Shown here piece by piece: positions 8,679 to 17,573 of a stretch of 52,361 bases of DNA. Below the pieces are notes generated by a model. The model was given only the letters and a program-made list of their open reading frames with translations, did not search any database and was not told the DNA's origin. Origin of the DNA: Micromonospora endophytica (GTDB lineage: Bacteria > Actinomycetota > Actinomycetes > Mycobacteriales > Micromonosporaceae); contig NZ_POTX01000012.1 of NCBI RefSeq assembly GCF_003236305.1, positions 1-52,361 on the forward strand, given 5' to 3'. Numbering within the stretch: position 1 is the first letter of the stretch; each line of letters opens with the position of its first letter. A program made the position numbers and the translations under genes.

Positions 8679-9887
8679 GTGTCCGACCCCACCCTGCACC
8701 TCGCCGTCGCCCTCGACGGTCTCGGCTGGCATCCCGCCGCCTGGCGGCTCTCCTGCGCCGAGCCCACCGCACCACTGCACGCCCACTGGTGGAGCGGGCT
8801 GGCGGCCGAGGCCGAACGCGGCACGCTCGACCTGCTCACCATCGAGGACAGCCTCGCCCTGCAGTCGTCGCGTCCCGACGGTCCCGACGGCCGCACCGAC
8901 CAGCTACGCGGGCGGCTGGACGCGGTCCAGATCGCCGCCCGGATCGCCCCGTCGACCCGACACATCGGTCTGGTGCCGACGACGAGCGTCACGCACACCG
9001 AGCCGTTCCACCTCTCCACCGCCGTGGCCACCCTCGACCACGTCAGCGGTGGGCGGGCCGGTTGGCGACCCCGGGTCTCCGGGACGTCCGCCGAGGCCCG
9101 GCACTTCGGCCGCCGCGACATCCCGGGCTTCGACCCGCACCGGCTCGACGAACCAGCCACCGTACGCCTCGTCGACGAGCTGTTCGCCGAGGCCACCGAC
9201 GCGGTCGAGGTGGTCCGCTGGCTCTGGGACAGCTGGCAGGACGATGCGGTGATCCGGGACGTGGCGACCGGCCGGTTCATCGACCGGGACCGGCTGCACT
9301 ACATCGATTTCACCGGGCGGTGGTTCTCGGTCAAGGGGCCGTCCATCGTGCCCCGGCCGCCGCAGGGGCAGCCGCCGGTCGCCGTGCTGGCCCACGCGGC
9401 GACCGCGTACGCCTTCGCCGCCGGGCAGGCCGACATCGTCTTCGTCACGCCGGCCGACGCCGGGCAGGCCGCCGAGATCGTCACCGAGGTACGCGCGGCG
9501 GAGGTCGCCGCCGGTCGTACCGGCCCGCCGCTGCGGATCCTCGCCGACCTGGGGGTCGTGCTCGACGAGACGCCCACCCTGGCCCGTCGGCGGCGTGACC
9601 GGCTCGACGACCTCGACGACACGGAGCACGCCTCGGACGCGGCCATCTTCACCGGCACCCCGGCGCTGCTGGCCGACCTGGTCGCCGACTGGCACCGGGC
9701 CGGCGTGGACGGCTTCCGGCTGCGCCCCGCAGTGCTGCCCGACGATCTCACCACGATCGTCCGGGCGCTCGTGCCGGCGCTGCGTGACCGCGGGCTGTTC
9801 CGGCACCGCTATCCCGGCGGCACCCTGCGCGACCTGCTCGGTCTGCCCGAACCGGTGAACCGCTACGCCGCCCCGTCGCCCGCGTGA
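8679..9887 (+). CDS. LLM class flavin-dependent oxidoreductase 1
   Basis: 402 residues, bacterial-luciferase-like TIM barrel. Visible features are the FMN-site strands (LDLLTIEDS, HIGLVPTTSVTHTEPFHL), the HVSGGRAGWRP motif and the C-terminal segment LLADLVADWHRAGVDGFRLRP. LLM enzymes use FMNH2 and oxygen, often to cut C-S or C-N bonds. It is the first of four successive LLM genes, GTG start 8679 with AGGAGG ten nucleotides upstream. The substrate cannot be read from the sequence. Confidence 0.85.
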   Translation: MSDPTLHLAVALDGLGWHPAAWRLSCAEPTAPLHAHWWSGLAAEAERGTLDLLTIEDSLALQSSRPDGPDGRTDQLRGRLDAVQIAARIAPSTRHIGLVPTTSVTHTEPFHLSTAVATLDHVSGGRAGWRPRVSGTSAEARHFGRRDIPGFDPHRLDEPATVRLVDELFAEATDAVEVVRWLWDSWQDDAVIRDVATGRFIDRDRLHYIDFTGRWFSVKGPSIVPRPPQGQPPVAVLAHAATAYAFAAGQADIVFVTPADAGQAAEIVTEVRAAEVAAGRTGPPLRILADLGVVLDETPTLARRRRDRLDDLDDTEHASDAAIFTGTPALLADLVADWHRAGVDGFRLRPAVLPDDLTTIVRALVPALRDRGLFRHRYPGGTLRDLLGLPEPVNRYAAPSPA

Positions 9888-9904
9888 CCGTCAGGAGAGC
9901 CGCC

Positions 9905-11257
9905 ATGCCCAAGCAGATCATCCTCGCCGCGCACTTTCCCGGCGTGAACAACACCACCGTGTGGAGCGATCCCGCCTCCGGCAGCCAGATCGACTTCGCC
10001 TCCTTCGTGCACCTGGCCCGCACCGCCGAGCGGGGAAAGTTCGACTTCCTCTTCCTCGCCGAGGGGCTGCGGTTGCGTGAGCAGCGGGGCCAGATCCACG
10101 ACCTGGACGTGGTCGGTCGACCGGACACGTTGACAGTGCTGGCCGCGCTCGCCGGCGTCACCACCCACCTGGGACTGGCCGGCACCCTGAACACCACCTT
10201 CCGTGAGCCGTACGAACTGGCCCGGCAACTGGCCAGCCTGGACCACCTCTCCGGCGGCCGGGCCGCCTGGAACGTGGTCACCAGCTCGGACGCGTTCACC
10301 GGGGAGAACTTCCGTCGCGGCGGCTACCTGGACCGGTCGCTGCGCTACCAGCGGGCGGCCGAGTTCGTCCAGACCGCCCGCGAGCTGTGGGAGTCGTGGG
10401 CGCCCGACGCGGTGGTGGCCGACCGTGCCGCCGGGCGTTACCTCGACCCGGCCGACGCCGGCGCCTTCGCCCATCACGGCGACCAGTTCGACATCGCCGG
10501 GCACTTCACCGTGCCCCGCAGCCCGCAGGTGCACCCGGTGATCCTCCAGGCCGGCGACTCACCGGAGGGCCGCGAGTTCGCCGCGTCCAGCGCGGACGCG
10601 ATCTTCTCCCGGCACGGCACCCTGGAGGACGGCCAGCAGTTCTACCGCGACGTCAAGTCACGCCTGGCCCGCTACGGCCGCGAGCCCGACCACCTGAAGA
10701 TCATTCCGGGGGTGACCTTCGTGCTCGGCGACACCGCCGCCGAGGCCCAGGAGCGGGCCCACCACATCCGCCGCCAACAGGTCTCCCCGCAGACCGCGAT
10801 CCTGCTGCTCGAGCAGGTGTGGAACCGGGACCTGTCCGGTTACGACCCGGACGGCCCACTACCCGCCGAGGATCCGCGCCCCGACGACGACTCGATCATC
10901 AAGGGCCGGACCCGGCTCACCGACGACCCGATAGTCACCGCCCGCCGGTGGCGGGCGCTGGCCGAGGCGAAGAAGCTCGGCATCCGGGACCTGATCATCG
11001 AGGTGACCGGGCGGCAGTCCTTCATCGGCACCCCGCAGCACGTCGCCGAGAGCATGGACCACTTCGTGCAGACCGATGCCGCCGACGGGTTCATCCTGGT
11101 GCCGCACCTGACCCCGGGCGGCCTCGACGAGTTCGTCGACCGGGTGGTCCCGCTACTCCAGGACCGCGGTGTGTTCCGCACCGAATACACCGGCACCACG
11201 CTGCGCGAGCACCTCGGCCTGCCGGCGGCCCGGCCCCTGCCGGTGGTGGCGGCATGA
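9905..11257 (+). CDS. LLM flavin-dependent monooxygenase 2, NtaA/SnaA/DszA family
   Basis: 450 residues. The N-terminal pattern [12 protein letters not shown], the [15 protein letters not shown] segment, [40 protein letters not shown], and the ENFRRGG and RYQRAAEFV segments are diagnostic of the NtaA/SnaA/DszA (dimethylsulfide/dibenzothiophene-sulfone/nitrilotriacetate) monooxygenases. These use FMNH2 from a separate reductase. In this context an organosulfur substrate is likely. ATG 9905 follows AGGAGA. The stop overlaps the start of LLM 3 by 4 nt. Confidence 0.9.
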   Translation: MPKQIILAAHFPGVNNTTVWSDPASGSQIDFASFVHLARTAERGKFDFLFLAEGLRLREQRGQIHDLDVVGRPDTLTVLAALAGVTTHLGLAGTLNTTFREPYELARQLASLDHLSGGRAAWNVVTSSDAFTGENFRRGGYLDRSLRYQRAAEFVQTARELWESWAPDAVVADRAAGRYLDPADAGAFAHHGDQFDIAGHFTVPRSPQVHPVILQAGDSPEGREFAASSADAIFSRHGTLEDGQQFYRDVKSRLARYGREPDHLKIIPGVTFVLGDTAAEAQERAHHIRRQQVSPQTAILLLEQVWNRDLSGYDPDGPLPAEDPRPDDDSIIKGRTRLTDDPIVTARRWRALAEAKKLGIRDLIIEVTGRQSFIGTPQHVAESMDHFVQTDAADGFILVPHLTPGGLDEFVDRVVPLLQDRGVFRTEYTGTTLREHLGLPAARPLPVVAA

Positions 11258-12321
11258 AGTTCCTGCTCATCACGCTCATCACCCATCTTCCCGATCCGGT
11301 CACCGGCCGCCTGCCCAGCACCACCGAACGGTTCCGGGAGGTGGTCGACGCCGCCGTGCTCGCCGAGGAGCTCGGCTTCGACGGCTTCGGCGTCGGCGAA
11401 CGGCACGAGCGCCCCTTCATCTCCTCCTCACCGCCGGTGGTGCTCAGCCACATCGCGGCCAGGACCAGCCGGATCCGGCTGTTCACCGCGGTGACCACGC
11501 TGAGCCTGCTCGACCCGGTACGCGCGTACGAGGACTACGCCACCCTCGACCATCTCTCCGGCGGCCGACTCGAACTGATCATCGGGAAGGGCAACGGCAG
11601 CGCCCAGGCCCAACTGTTCCACGTCACGCCCGACGACCAGTGGGACCGCAACCGCGAGGGCTACGAACTGTTCCGCCGACTCTGGCGGGAGGAGAAGGTG
11701 ACCTGGAGTGGCCGCTACCGACCGGCACTCACCGAGGCCGAGACCTGGCCACGCCCGCTGCAACAGCCGATCCGGGTCTGGCACGGCAGCGCCACCAGTC
11801 GGGACTCGGTAGACCTCGCCGCCCGGCACGGCGACCCGATCTTCTCCGCCAACGTCACCAACCCGGTCGAACCGTACGCCGAACTGGTCAGGCACTACCG
11901 CGAGCGGTGGGCGCACTACGGCCACGATCCGGCCGACGCGCTCGTCGGTGCCGGCACCGCCGGTTTCTACGTCGCCCGCACCTCACAGGAGGCGATCGAG
12001 ACGTATCGGCCGATCTACCTGGCGCGGTTGGCCGCGTTCCGCCGCCTCGGCGTCGAGCCGGTCTTCCCGACCCTGGAGGACGCCGTCGCCCGCAGCTCGC
12101 TGCTGGTCGGCAGCCCGCAGCAGATCATCGACAAGGTGCTGCGCTACCACGGCGAACTCGGCCACGAGGTGATCCACCTGTCGGCCGACCGCGACGGGCT
12201 CACCGACGCCCAGCACCGGGCCAGCCTGCACCTCTTCCAGTCCGAGATCGCGCCGGTGTTGCGCCGGGAGATCCCCAGCCGTCCCCTGCACGTTCCGTCG
12301 ACCGCCCGCGCGGCGGTCTGA
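11254..12321 (+). CDS. LLM class flavin-dependent oxidoreductase 3
   Basis: 355 residues with the luciferase-like pattern: [16 protein letters not shown], then [55 protein letters not shown]. The C-terminal [12 protein letters not shown] box matches F420- or FMN-dependent LLM oxidoreductases of the luciferase alpha-chain type. It is translationally coupled to LLM 2 (ATGA overlap). It may act on the same compound class as its neighbours or on a downstream intermediate; this is inference. Confidence 0.87.
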   Translation: MKFLLITLITHLPDPVTGRLPSTTERFREVVDAAVLAEELGFDGFGVGERHERPFISSSPPVVLSHIAARTSRIRLFTAVTTLSLLDPVRAYEDYATLDHLSGGRLELIIGKGNGSAQAQLFHVTPDDQWDRNREGYELFRRLWREEKVTWSGRYRPALTEAETWPRPLQQPIRVWHGSATSRDSVDLAARHGDPIFSANVTNPVEPYAELVRHYRERWAHYGHDPADALVGAGTAGFYVARTSQEAIETYRPIYLARLAAFRRLGVEPVFPTLEDAVARSSLLVGSPQQIIDKVLRYHGELGHEVIHLSADRDGLTDAQHRASLHLFQSEIAPVLRREIPSRPLHVPSTARAAV

Positions 12322-12338
12322 ACCCGAACGGGAGCGCC

Positions 12339-13466
12339 ATGTCACCCACCCCGCTGTCCGTGCTCGACCTCGCCCCCGTCTCCGCCGGACGTGGCGTCGG
12401 CGACGCCCTGCGCGCCACCGTCGAGCTGGCCCGCCGCGTCGAGGACCTCGGCTACCAGCGGTACTGGCTCGCCGAACACCACCTCGCCAGCGGGGTGGCC
12501 AGTTCCGCGCCCGCGGTGCTCATCGGGCAGGTGGCCGCCGCCACCCGGACCATCCGGGTCGGCTCCGGCGCGGTCCAGGTGGGCCACCGCACCGCGCTGT
12601 CCGTGGTGGAGGAGTTCGGCACGCTCGCCACCCTGTACCCGGGCCGCATCGATCTCGGCCTGGGCCGCTCCGGTCAGCGCCGGATCGAGGCGGGTACGCC
12701 GCCACCGGCACCCGTGTCCGCGCCGGCCGTCCCGGCCCAGGTGGTCGACGGCCTGCTGATCCCGCCACCGTTCGCGTACGCGCGGGTGCTCGCCTCGCCG
12801 CGCTTCGCCCAGGCCAGCGCCCTGCTGCACCAGCCCGGCGCGGTGCCGCCACCCTTCGCCGACCAGGTCGCCGACATCCTGGCCCTGATCCGGGGCGACT
12901 ACCGCGACGCCGACGGCCTGGACGCGCACGCCGTGCCGGGGGAGGGGACCGACCTGCAGGTCTGGCTGCTGGGCAGCAGCGGCGGGGAGAGCGCGCAGCT
13001 CGCCGGCGTGCTGGGGTTGCCCTTCGCGGCGAACTACCACGTCAGCCCGGCCACCGTGCTCGACGCGGTGGCCGCGTACCGGGCCGCGTTCCAGCCCTCG
13101 GCGGCACTGGCCCACCCGTACGTGATCGTCTCCGCGGACGTGGTGGTCGCCGCCACCGACGAGGCGGCTCGGCGGCTGGCCACGCCGTACCCGACCTGGG
13201 TCCGCAGCATCCGTACCGGCGCGGGCGCCATCCCGTTTCCCCACCCCGATGAGGTCGCCACGCAACCCTGGACGGCGGCCGATCAGGAACTGGTAGCCGA
13301 CCGGGTGGACACCCAGTTCGTCGGCGCGCCGGAGAAGGTCACCGACCAGTTGCGCACCCTGCGCGACGTCACCGGCGCCGACGAACTCCTGATCACCACC
13401 ATCACCCACGACCCCGCCGACCGCCTCACCTCCTACGAACTCCTCGCCAAACACTGGCCCGGATGA
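12339..13466 (+). CDS. LLM class flavin-dependent oxidoreductase 4 (MsnO8-like)
   Basis: 375 residues. The start [14 protein letters not shown] followed by [26 protein letters not shown] and [58 protein letters not shown] is the signature of the MsnO8-type LLM branch, common in actinomycetes and often linked to sulfur or nitrogen scavenging. The C-terminal [11 protein letters not shown] and [17 protein letters not shown] segments close the barrel. Last gene of the operon; a tandem repeat begins immediately after its stop. Confidence 0.87.
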   Translation: MSPTPLSVLDLAPVSAGRGVGDALRATVELARRVEDLGYQRYWLAEHHLASGVASSAPAVLIGQVAAATRTIRVGSGAVQVGHRTALSVVEEFGTLATLYPGRIDLGLGRSGQRRIEAGTPPPAPVSAPAVPAQVVDGLLIPPPFAYARVLASPRFAQASALLHQPGAVPPPFADQVADILALIRGDYRDADGLDAHAVPGEGTDLQVWLLGSSGGESAQLAGVLGLPFAANYHVSPATVLDAVAAYRAAFQPSAALAHPYVIVSADVVVAATDEAARRLATPYPTWVRSIRTGAGAIPFPHPDEVATQPWTAADQELVADRVDTQFVGAPEKVTDQLRTLRDVTGADELLITTITHDPADRLTSYELLAKHWPG

Positions 13467-13518
13467 AAGGAGGGTCCCCCTGTTAACGCCTGGTGTAGAG
13501 GAAGGGCCCCCTATTAAC
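13467..13518. repeat. Intergenic G/C-run repeat, TTAAC type
   Basis: Two imperfect units share a purine-rich GGAGGGTCCCCC or GGAAGGGCCCCC core followed by (T/A)NTTAAC, separated by GCCTGGTGTAGAG. The same element occurs in 2.6 copies at 52167-52250. Each core is self-complementary and could form a short hairpin that acts as a transcription terminator for the LLM operon. Such repeats recur between genes in Micromonospora-type chromosomes (recalled, not searched). Confidence 0.7.
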
Positions 13519-13571
13519 AACTCGCCCGCTCGGCCGAGGTGCCGGCCGTCGCGTTGTGGCAGGTTAGAGCC

Positions 13572-14012
13572 GTGCACGATCTCTCGCTGACCGGGCTGGC
13601 GGTGGTGGCCGGCGTGCTGGTGGTGGCTACCGCCGTCGGCCTGTGGCACCGCCGTCGCGACGGGCGGATCACCGCGGCAGGACCCACCGCCGGTGCGTCC
13701 GCCGCGCTCGCCGGCCTCGGTGTCACCACCGGCGCGCCGGTGCTGGTGCAGTTCTCCTCGGCGGTCTGCGCGCCATGCCAGGCCACTCGGCGGGTCCTGG
13801 AGCGGGTCGGTCGCACGGTCGACGGGGTACGCCTGCTGGAGGTGGATGCCGAGCGGCATCTGGCCGCCGCCCGCGCGCTGGACGTGTGGCGTACCCCGAC
13901 AGTGCTGCTGGTGGACGGCGATGGTCGGATCGCCCGGCGGGTGTCCGGGGTGCCGGACGCCGCGGAACTCACCGCTGCGGTGCGGGAGTTGACCACGGGG
14001 ATGCCCCGGTGA
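13572..14012 (+). CDS. Membrane-anchored thioredoxin-like protein
   Basis: 146 residues. Residues 5-25 form one N-terminal membrane helix, followed by a basic stretch (HRRRD) and a thioredoxin domain with active-site Cys66-Ala-Pro-Cys69 and a cis-proline segment RTPTVLLVDGDG. It probably acts as a thiol-disulfide reductant at the membrane. GTG 13572 is the chosen start because it places the helix at the N-terminus. The end of the gene overlaps the start of a cysteine leader peptide, and a DUF4395 membrane protein with a C-x-x-C pair follows. Thioredoxin/DUF4395 pairs are common in actinomycetes and are thought to work in sulfur or redox chemistry. Confidence 0.85.
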   Translation: MHDLSLTGLAVVAGVLVVATAVGLWHRRRDGRITAAGPTAGASAALAGLGVTTGAPVLVQFSSAVCAPCQATRRVLERVGRTVDGVRLLEVDAERHLAAARALDVWRTPTVLLVDGDGRIARRVSGVPDAAELTAAVRELTTGMPR

Positions 14013-14098
14013 AGACGGTGGCCCTGACCCGCCGTCGAGCGGTGGACCACGGTCGGCTGGCGACCAGCCTCTGTCGCCTCGCCGCCGGTCACCGCTGA
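14009..14098 (+). CDS. Second cysteine-containing leader peptide
   Basis: 29-codon ORF starting at GTG 14009, whose start overlaps the TGA of the thioredoxin-like gene. The peptide contains LTRRRAVDHGRLATSLC and ends RLAAGHR. Aligned with the first leader (LIRRRFVDFLRVCSSAC) it shares L-x-R-R-R-x-V-D, Arg and the S-x-C ending, the actinobacterial cysteine-leader pattern. It precedes the DUF4395 gene by 117 nt, with a GC hairpin in between. It would couple expression of the DUF4395 protein to cysteine supply even when the upstream gene is transcribed. The overlap with an upstream gene is unusual for a leader. Confidence 0.7.
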   Translation: MKTVALTRRRAVDHGRLATSLCRLAAGHR

Positions 14099-14177
14099 AC
14101 CGCCTGTACCCATCCCGCTTCGCTGCACCGGTCCGCTCGCCCCGCTGACTGCCCACACACCCAGTCCTCCGCCGGTT

Positions 14178-14195
14178 CCGGCCACCGCCGGCCGG
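14178..14195 (+). promoter_or_regulatory. Hairpin between leader peptide and DUF4395 gene
   Basis: CCGGCC (14178-14183) and GGCCGG (14190-14195) form a 6-bp GC stem with a 6-nt loop, ending about 10 nt before AGGAA, the ribosome binding site of the DUF4395 gene. It could hinder initiation or be part of the leader-controlled switch. A short GC stem in a GC-rich genome may also be chance. Confidence 0.3.
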
Positions 14196-14215
14196 CCTGA
14201 ACATCAGGAAACACC

Positions 14216-14653
14216 ATGCTCATCGACCCTCGCGCGCCCCGCTTCGCCGCCGCCATCACCACCGGCGTACTCGCCGTTGCCCTGCTCGGTGGCGGAACCC
14301 CGCTGCTGATCGTGCAGGCGGTGGTCTTCGCGATCACCGCGGCCAATCCGCGCCTCGGCCCGTACGGTCTGCTCTACCGCCTGATTCTGGCACCTCGGCT
14401 CACTCCGCCCACCGAGCTGGAGCCGGCCGCTCCGGTCCGGTTCGCGCAGGTGGTCGGCCTGATCTTCATCGGAGTGGCACTTGTCGGTCAGTTCGCCGGG
14501 GTGCCGGTGCTGGCGCTGGCGGCGACCGGCGCGGCCTTGGCCGCCGCGTTCCTCAACGCCGCCTTCGACCTCTGCCTTGGCTGCCTGGGTTATCTGGCCC
14601 TGCGTCGGCTACTCGGCCGGCCGCTCGCGGCCCGGGTTCCGGCTGGCTCCTGA
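14216..14653 (+). CDS. DUF4395 family membrane protein
   Basis: 145 residues. The pattern begins DPRAPRFAAAITTGVLA and has the AANPRLGPYGLLYRLILAPRL segment and the C-terminal FDLCLGCLGYLALRRL box typical of DUF4395. Three to four membrane helices are predicted, with Cys120 and Cys123 as a C-x-x-C pair near the membrane. The family is usually found with thioredoxins or sulfurtransferases, as here, and probably handles thiols or sulfur at the membrane; the exact function is unknown. The start is supported by AGGAA at 14206-14210. The 3' end carries a 26-bp duplication. Confidence 0.85.
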   Translation: MLIDPRAPRFAAAITTGVLAVALLGGGTPLLIVQAVVFAITAANPRLGPYGLLYRLILAPRLTPPTELEPAAPVRFAQVVGLIFIGVALVGQFAGVPVLALAATGAALAAAFLNAAFDLCLGCLGYLALRRLLGRPLAARVPAGS

Positions 14654-14682
14654 CCGCCCGGGTTCCGGCCGGCTCCTGACTG
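14631..14682. repeat. 26-bp tandem duplication at the DUF4395 stop codon
   Basis: CCCGGGTTCCGGCTGGCTCCTGAC-type units begin at 14631 and 14657 and differ at about two positions. The first unit contains the last codons and stop of the DUF4395 gene; the second repeats the same tail after the stop. Related CTCCTGACCGGGCCGG fragments continue to about 14765, into the 3' end of the TetR gene on the other strand. Slippage-generated sequence between convergent genes. Confidence 0.6.
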
Positions 14683-14716
14683 GGGCGGCGGCCGGCCGCC
14701 TCCCGGCCGGTCGCTG

Positions 14717-15430
14717 TCAGGCTCCTGACCGGGCCGGCTTCGGGCCGGCTGCTGACCGGGCCGGCAGGTGCCCGTCGCCGTCGCTCTTCCGGTGCCGTTC
14801 GAGGCTGTCGAGGATGAGGTCGAGGCCGAAGCCGAACTCGTCGGCGTAGCGGTAGTTCCGGCCCAGCACCTGGTGGGTGATCATTTCTACCAGGTGTGGG
14901 TACTCGCCGGCCGGCAGCGCGGACCGGATCTCGTCGACGAGCCCTTCGGCCCCCTCGTCGGCGTCGAACGGGAGGTTGAGTTCGGTGAGCACGAAGCCGT
15001 ACACGTAGGCGTCGATCGCGGAGAACGCGTGGGAGGCCAGGGCGATCGAGAAACCGTTGCGCCGCAGGCAGGCGAGGACCGTGTCGTGGTGCCGGAGCAG
15101 AGCCGCCCCGGGGGAGCGGCGCGACTCGATGAGGCCCAGGGCCCAGGGGTGCCGGGAGAGGACCCGGCGACTCGATTCGGCCCGCTCGGCCATCGCCTGA
15201 CGCCACGGTCGCTGCGGTTCGGGCAACTCGATCTGGGTGAAGATCCAGTCCGCCAGGCCGTCGAGCAGCGCGTCCTTGCCGGCGAGGTGGTGGTAGAGCG
15301 ACATCGCCTCGACGCCGAGTTCCTTGCCGACGTTGCGCATGCTCACCTGGCCGACGCCGCCCCGGTCGGCGACCCGGACCGCCGCGGAGATGATCCGGTC
15401 GTGGGTGAGAGCGGGACGGCGCGCCATCAC
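14717..15430 (-). CDS. TetR family regulator with TetR_C-type ligand domain
   Basis: 237 residues. The HTH is near the N-terminus (THDRIISAAVRVADRGG, then VSMRNVGKELGVEAMSLYHHLAGKDALLDGLADWI), where the SLYHH recognition helix is typical of the tetracycline-repressor-C branch. The rest is helical and carries the ligand pocket. The start is GTG 15430 or the adjacent ATG 15427. The 3' end runs into degenerate GC repeats, so the last 15 to 20 residues are probably unstructured. It is divergent from the quinone oxidoreductase gene, and two matching palindromes sit in the 81-nt gap, so it most likely represses both itself and that gene. Confidence 0.9.
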   Translation of the reverse strand: MMARRPALTHDRIISAAVRVADRGGVGQVSMRNVGKELGVEAMSLYHHLAGKDALLDGLADWIFTQIELPEPQRPWRQAMAERAESSRRVLSRHPWALGLIESRRSPGAALLRHHDTVLACLRRNGFSIALASHAFSAIDAYVYGFVLTELNLPFDADEGAEGLVDEIRSALPAGEYPHLVEMITHQVLGRNYRYADEFGFGLDLILDSLERHRKSDGDGHLPARSAAGPKPARSGA

Positions 15431-15456
15431 GAGGGTTCTCCACTCCTGGTTGCCGA

Positions 15457-15501
15457 CTTACGGGCGTAAGGCTACCATCCAGCCAGACTTACGACTGTAA
15501 G
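15457..15501. promoter_or_regulatory. Two TetR-family operators in the divergent promoter
   Basis: CTTACGGGCGTAAG (15457-15470) and CTTACGACTGTAAG (15488-15501) are 14-bp palindromes with the common form ACTTACG-NNN-GTAAGG. Their centres are 31 bp apart, three helical turns. They lie between the TetR gene and the oxidoreductase gene and should be the sites of the adjacent TetR protein. Strong symmetry and exact repetition make chance unlikely. Confidence 0.85.
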
Positions 15502-15511
15502 GGAGAGCCTG

Positions 15512-16459
15512 GTGAGGGCAGCAGTGACAGATCGATACGGCGCACCCGAGGTGGTACGCGTCGCCGAGGTGGCCCGGCCGCGACCGCGTACCGGCCAGGT
15601 GCTGGTGCGGGTCAGGGCGGCGGCGGTGACCTCGGCCGACTCGCGCATCCGGGGCGCGCGGTTCCCGGCCGGGTTCGGCGTTCCGGCCCGGCTGATGTTC
15701 GGCGTGCGCCGACCTCGCCGAGGGATTCTCGGCGGGTCGTTCTCCGGTGTGGTGGACCAACTCGGCCCCGGGGTCGGTGGCCTGGCTCCCGGTGACGAGG
15801 TGTGCGGCATGACCGGGGTCGCGCTCGGCGCGCATGCCGAGTACGTGGCGGTGCGGGCCGACCGGCTCGCCCGCAAGCCCACCCAGGTCACCCACGAGCA
15901 GGCCGCGGGGCTGCTCTTCGGCGGCAGCACGGCGCTGTTCTTCCTGCGCGACAAGGCGAACGTGGGCCCCGGCACCTCCGTGCTGGTCAATGGCGCCTCC
16001 GGTGCGATTGGCACGAACGCCGTCCAACTCGCCAGGCACCTCGGCGCGACCGTGACCGCGGTGACCAGCACGGCGAACCACGCACTGGCCAGTAGGTTGG
16101 GCGCCGAGCGGGTCATCGACTACGCCGACGGCGGCCTCGCCGCCAGCACCGAACGCTTCGACGTGGTGCTGGACGCGGTCGGCAACCTGTCGATCGACTC
16201 CGGTCGGCGGCTGCTGCGGACCGGAGGCAGACTGCTGCTCGTCGTCGCGAGCCTGGGGCAGACCATCCGGGCCCGCGGCGACGTGGTGGCCGGCGCGGCA
16301 CCCGAACGGGTCGCTGACTTCGAGTTCCTGCTCCGCCTCGTCGCCCGCGACGAGATCACCGTCGTGCTCGACCAGGCCCACGATCTTGACGGCATCGTCG
16401 AGGCCCATCGCCGCGTCGACACCGGCCACAAGGTCGGCAACATCGTGGTACGCCCCTGA
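15512..16459 (+). CDS. NADP-dependent zinc-type oxidoreductase (quinone oxidoreductase family)
   Basis: 315 residues, MDR superfamily. N-terminal GroES-like domain, then a Rossmann fold with VLVNGASGAIGTNAVQLARHLGATVTAV and the usual VIDYAD box. The alcohol-dehydrogenase Cys/His zinc ligands are absent, which fits the zinc-free quinone-oxidoreductase-like branch. It may reduce quinones or reactive enones. GTG 15512 has GGGAGAG upstream. Likely induced when the divergent TetR repressor binds its ligand. Confidence 0.88.
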   Translation: MRAAVTDRYGAPEVVRVAEVARPRPRTGQVLVRVRAAAVTSADSRIRGARFPAGFGVPARLMFGVRRPRRGILGGSFSGVVDQLGPGVGGLAPGDEVCGMTGVALGAHAEYVAVRADRLARKPTQVTHEQAAGLLFGGSTALFFLRDKANVGPGTSVLVNGASGAIGTNAVQLARHLGATVTAVTSTANHALASRLGAERVIDYADGGLAASTERFDVVLDAVGNLSIDSGRRLLRTGGRLLLVVASLGQTIRARGDVVAGAAPERVADFEFLLRLVARDEITVVLDQAHDLDGIVEAHRRVDTGHKVGNIVVRP

Positions 16460-16520
16460 GCCCCGCCGCCGGCGACGACAGCTGGCCACGACCGTCGGCG
16501 ACGACCGGGAGGGCAGACGG

Positions 16521-17573
16521 TCAGCTGCTCAGCCGCCCGGCCGCCGGCAGGTCGTGCCGGTACGGCGGGTCCGCGCCGGCCCGGGTGCAGGTGACGGCGG
16601 CGACCTCCACGGCGTACCGCAGCGCGGCGGCGATCTCCTCGTCGGGCCAGCAGGCGGGGGCCCGGCTGAGTCCGGCGAGCAGCCCGGCGGTGAAGGAGTC
16701 ACCGGCTCCGATGGTGTCCACCACGTCCACGACAGGTGCCGGCAGCCGGAACTCCCGGGTGCCGGAGGCGGCCACCACGCCCCCGGCGCCCAGGGTCACC
16801 ACGGCCAGCGCGACGCCGAGATCCTGCCAGTGCCGCAACACCTGCGCGATCGACCGGTCCGGATAGAGCCAGGCGACGTCCTCCTCGCTCGCCTTGACCA
16901 CGTGGGCCAGCCGTACCAGCCCGTCGATCCGGTCGCGGGCCTCGTCGGGGGTGCCGACCAGGCCGGGCCGGATGTTCGGGTCGAGGCTCACCAGCGCGCC
17001 GCGCTGCCGGGCGGTGCCCAGCGCGGCGGCCAGCCGGTCGGCGCCGGGGGACCGGAACACCGCGAGCGAGCCGGTGTGCAGGATGCCCTGGCCGGTGAGC
17101 GCCGGGGCCAGTTCCTCGGCGCGCCACTGCCAGTCGGCGGTGCCGTCGACGTAGAAGTCGTACTCGGCGACACCGTCACCGGCCAACGAGGCGATCGCCA
17201 GGGTGGCGGGGTGGTCGGTGTCCACGGCGTGGCGCACGTCGACACCGTTGGTCTCGGCGTGCCCGCGCAGCCATCTGCCGAACCGGGCGGTGGAGAAGCG
17301 GGCGAGCAACGCGGTCGGTACGCCGAGGCGGGCCAGCCCGACGGCGACGTTGAGCGGGCTGCCGCCCGGGTGGGCGGTGAACCGGCCGTCCGGCTCCGAG
17401 ACGAGGTCCACGACGGCCTCGCCGAGCACGGTGACCGACGCGCCATCGGACGGTCCGGCCGCCGGCAGCGTTGGGGTCGTCCGCGTCGCTGCCGCCGGCG
17501 GCACGTCCTCGGCCGGCACCGGCACGTCCTCGGCCCGCACCGGCGGGGTGTCCGCCGTCCCCATCTCAGGCAC
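16521..17573 (-). CDS. PfkB family carbohydrate kinase (fructokinase-like)
   Basis: 350 residues. The ribokinase fold begins at about residue 46 (VTVLGEAVVDLV). It has the N-terminal sugar motif GGSPLNVAVGLARLG and the C-terminal motif DTIGAGDSFTAGLLAGL with the catalytic Asp. This matches bacterial fructokinases. Residues 1-44 are a proline-rich extension with a VRAEDVPVPAEDVPP near-repeat, and the true start may be further downstream (an in-frame GTG opens at the VLGEAV strand). GTG 17573 overlaps the GH32 stop by 8 nt; an ATG at 17564 is another option. With GH32 upstream in the same operon, it probably phosphorylates fructose released inside the cell. Confidence 0.85.
   Translation of the reverse strand: MPEMGTADTPPVRAEDVPVPAEDVPPAAATRTTPTLPAAGPSDGASVTVLGEAVVDLVSEPDGRFTAHPGGSPLNVAVGLARLGVPTALLARFSTARFGRWLRGHAETNGVDVRHAVDTDHPATLAIASLAGDGVAEYDFYVDGTADWQWRAEELAPALTGQGILHTGSLAVFRSPGADRLAAALGTARQRGALVSLDPNIRPGLVGTPDEARDRIDGLVRLAHVVKASEEDVAWLYPDRSIAQVLRHWQDLGVALAVVTLGAGGVVAASGTREFRLPAPVVDVVDTIGAGDSFTAGLLAGLSRAPACWPDEEIAAALRYAVEVAAVTCTRAGADPPYRHDLPAAGRLSS

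Noticed and set aside
12342..14204. 620-codon minus-strand frame across LLM 4, a repeat and the thioredoxin gene
   Set aside because: It covers several real plus-strand genes and an intergenic repeat, and has no recognisable domain.
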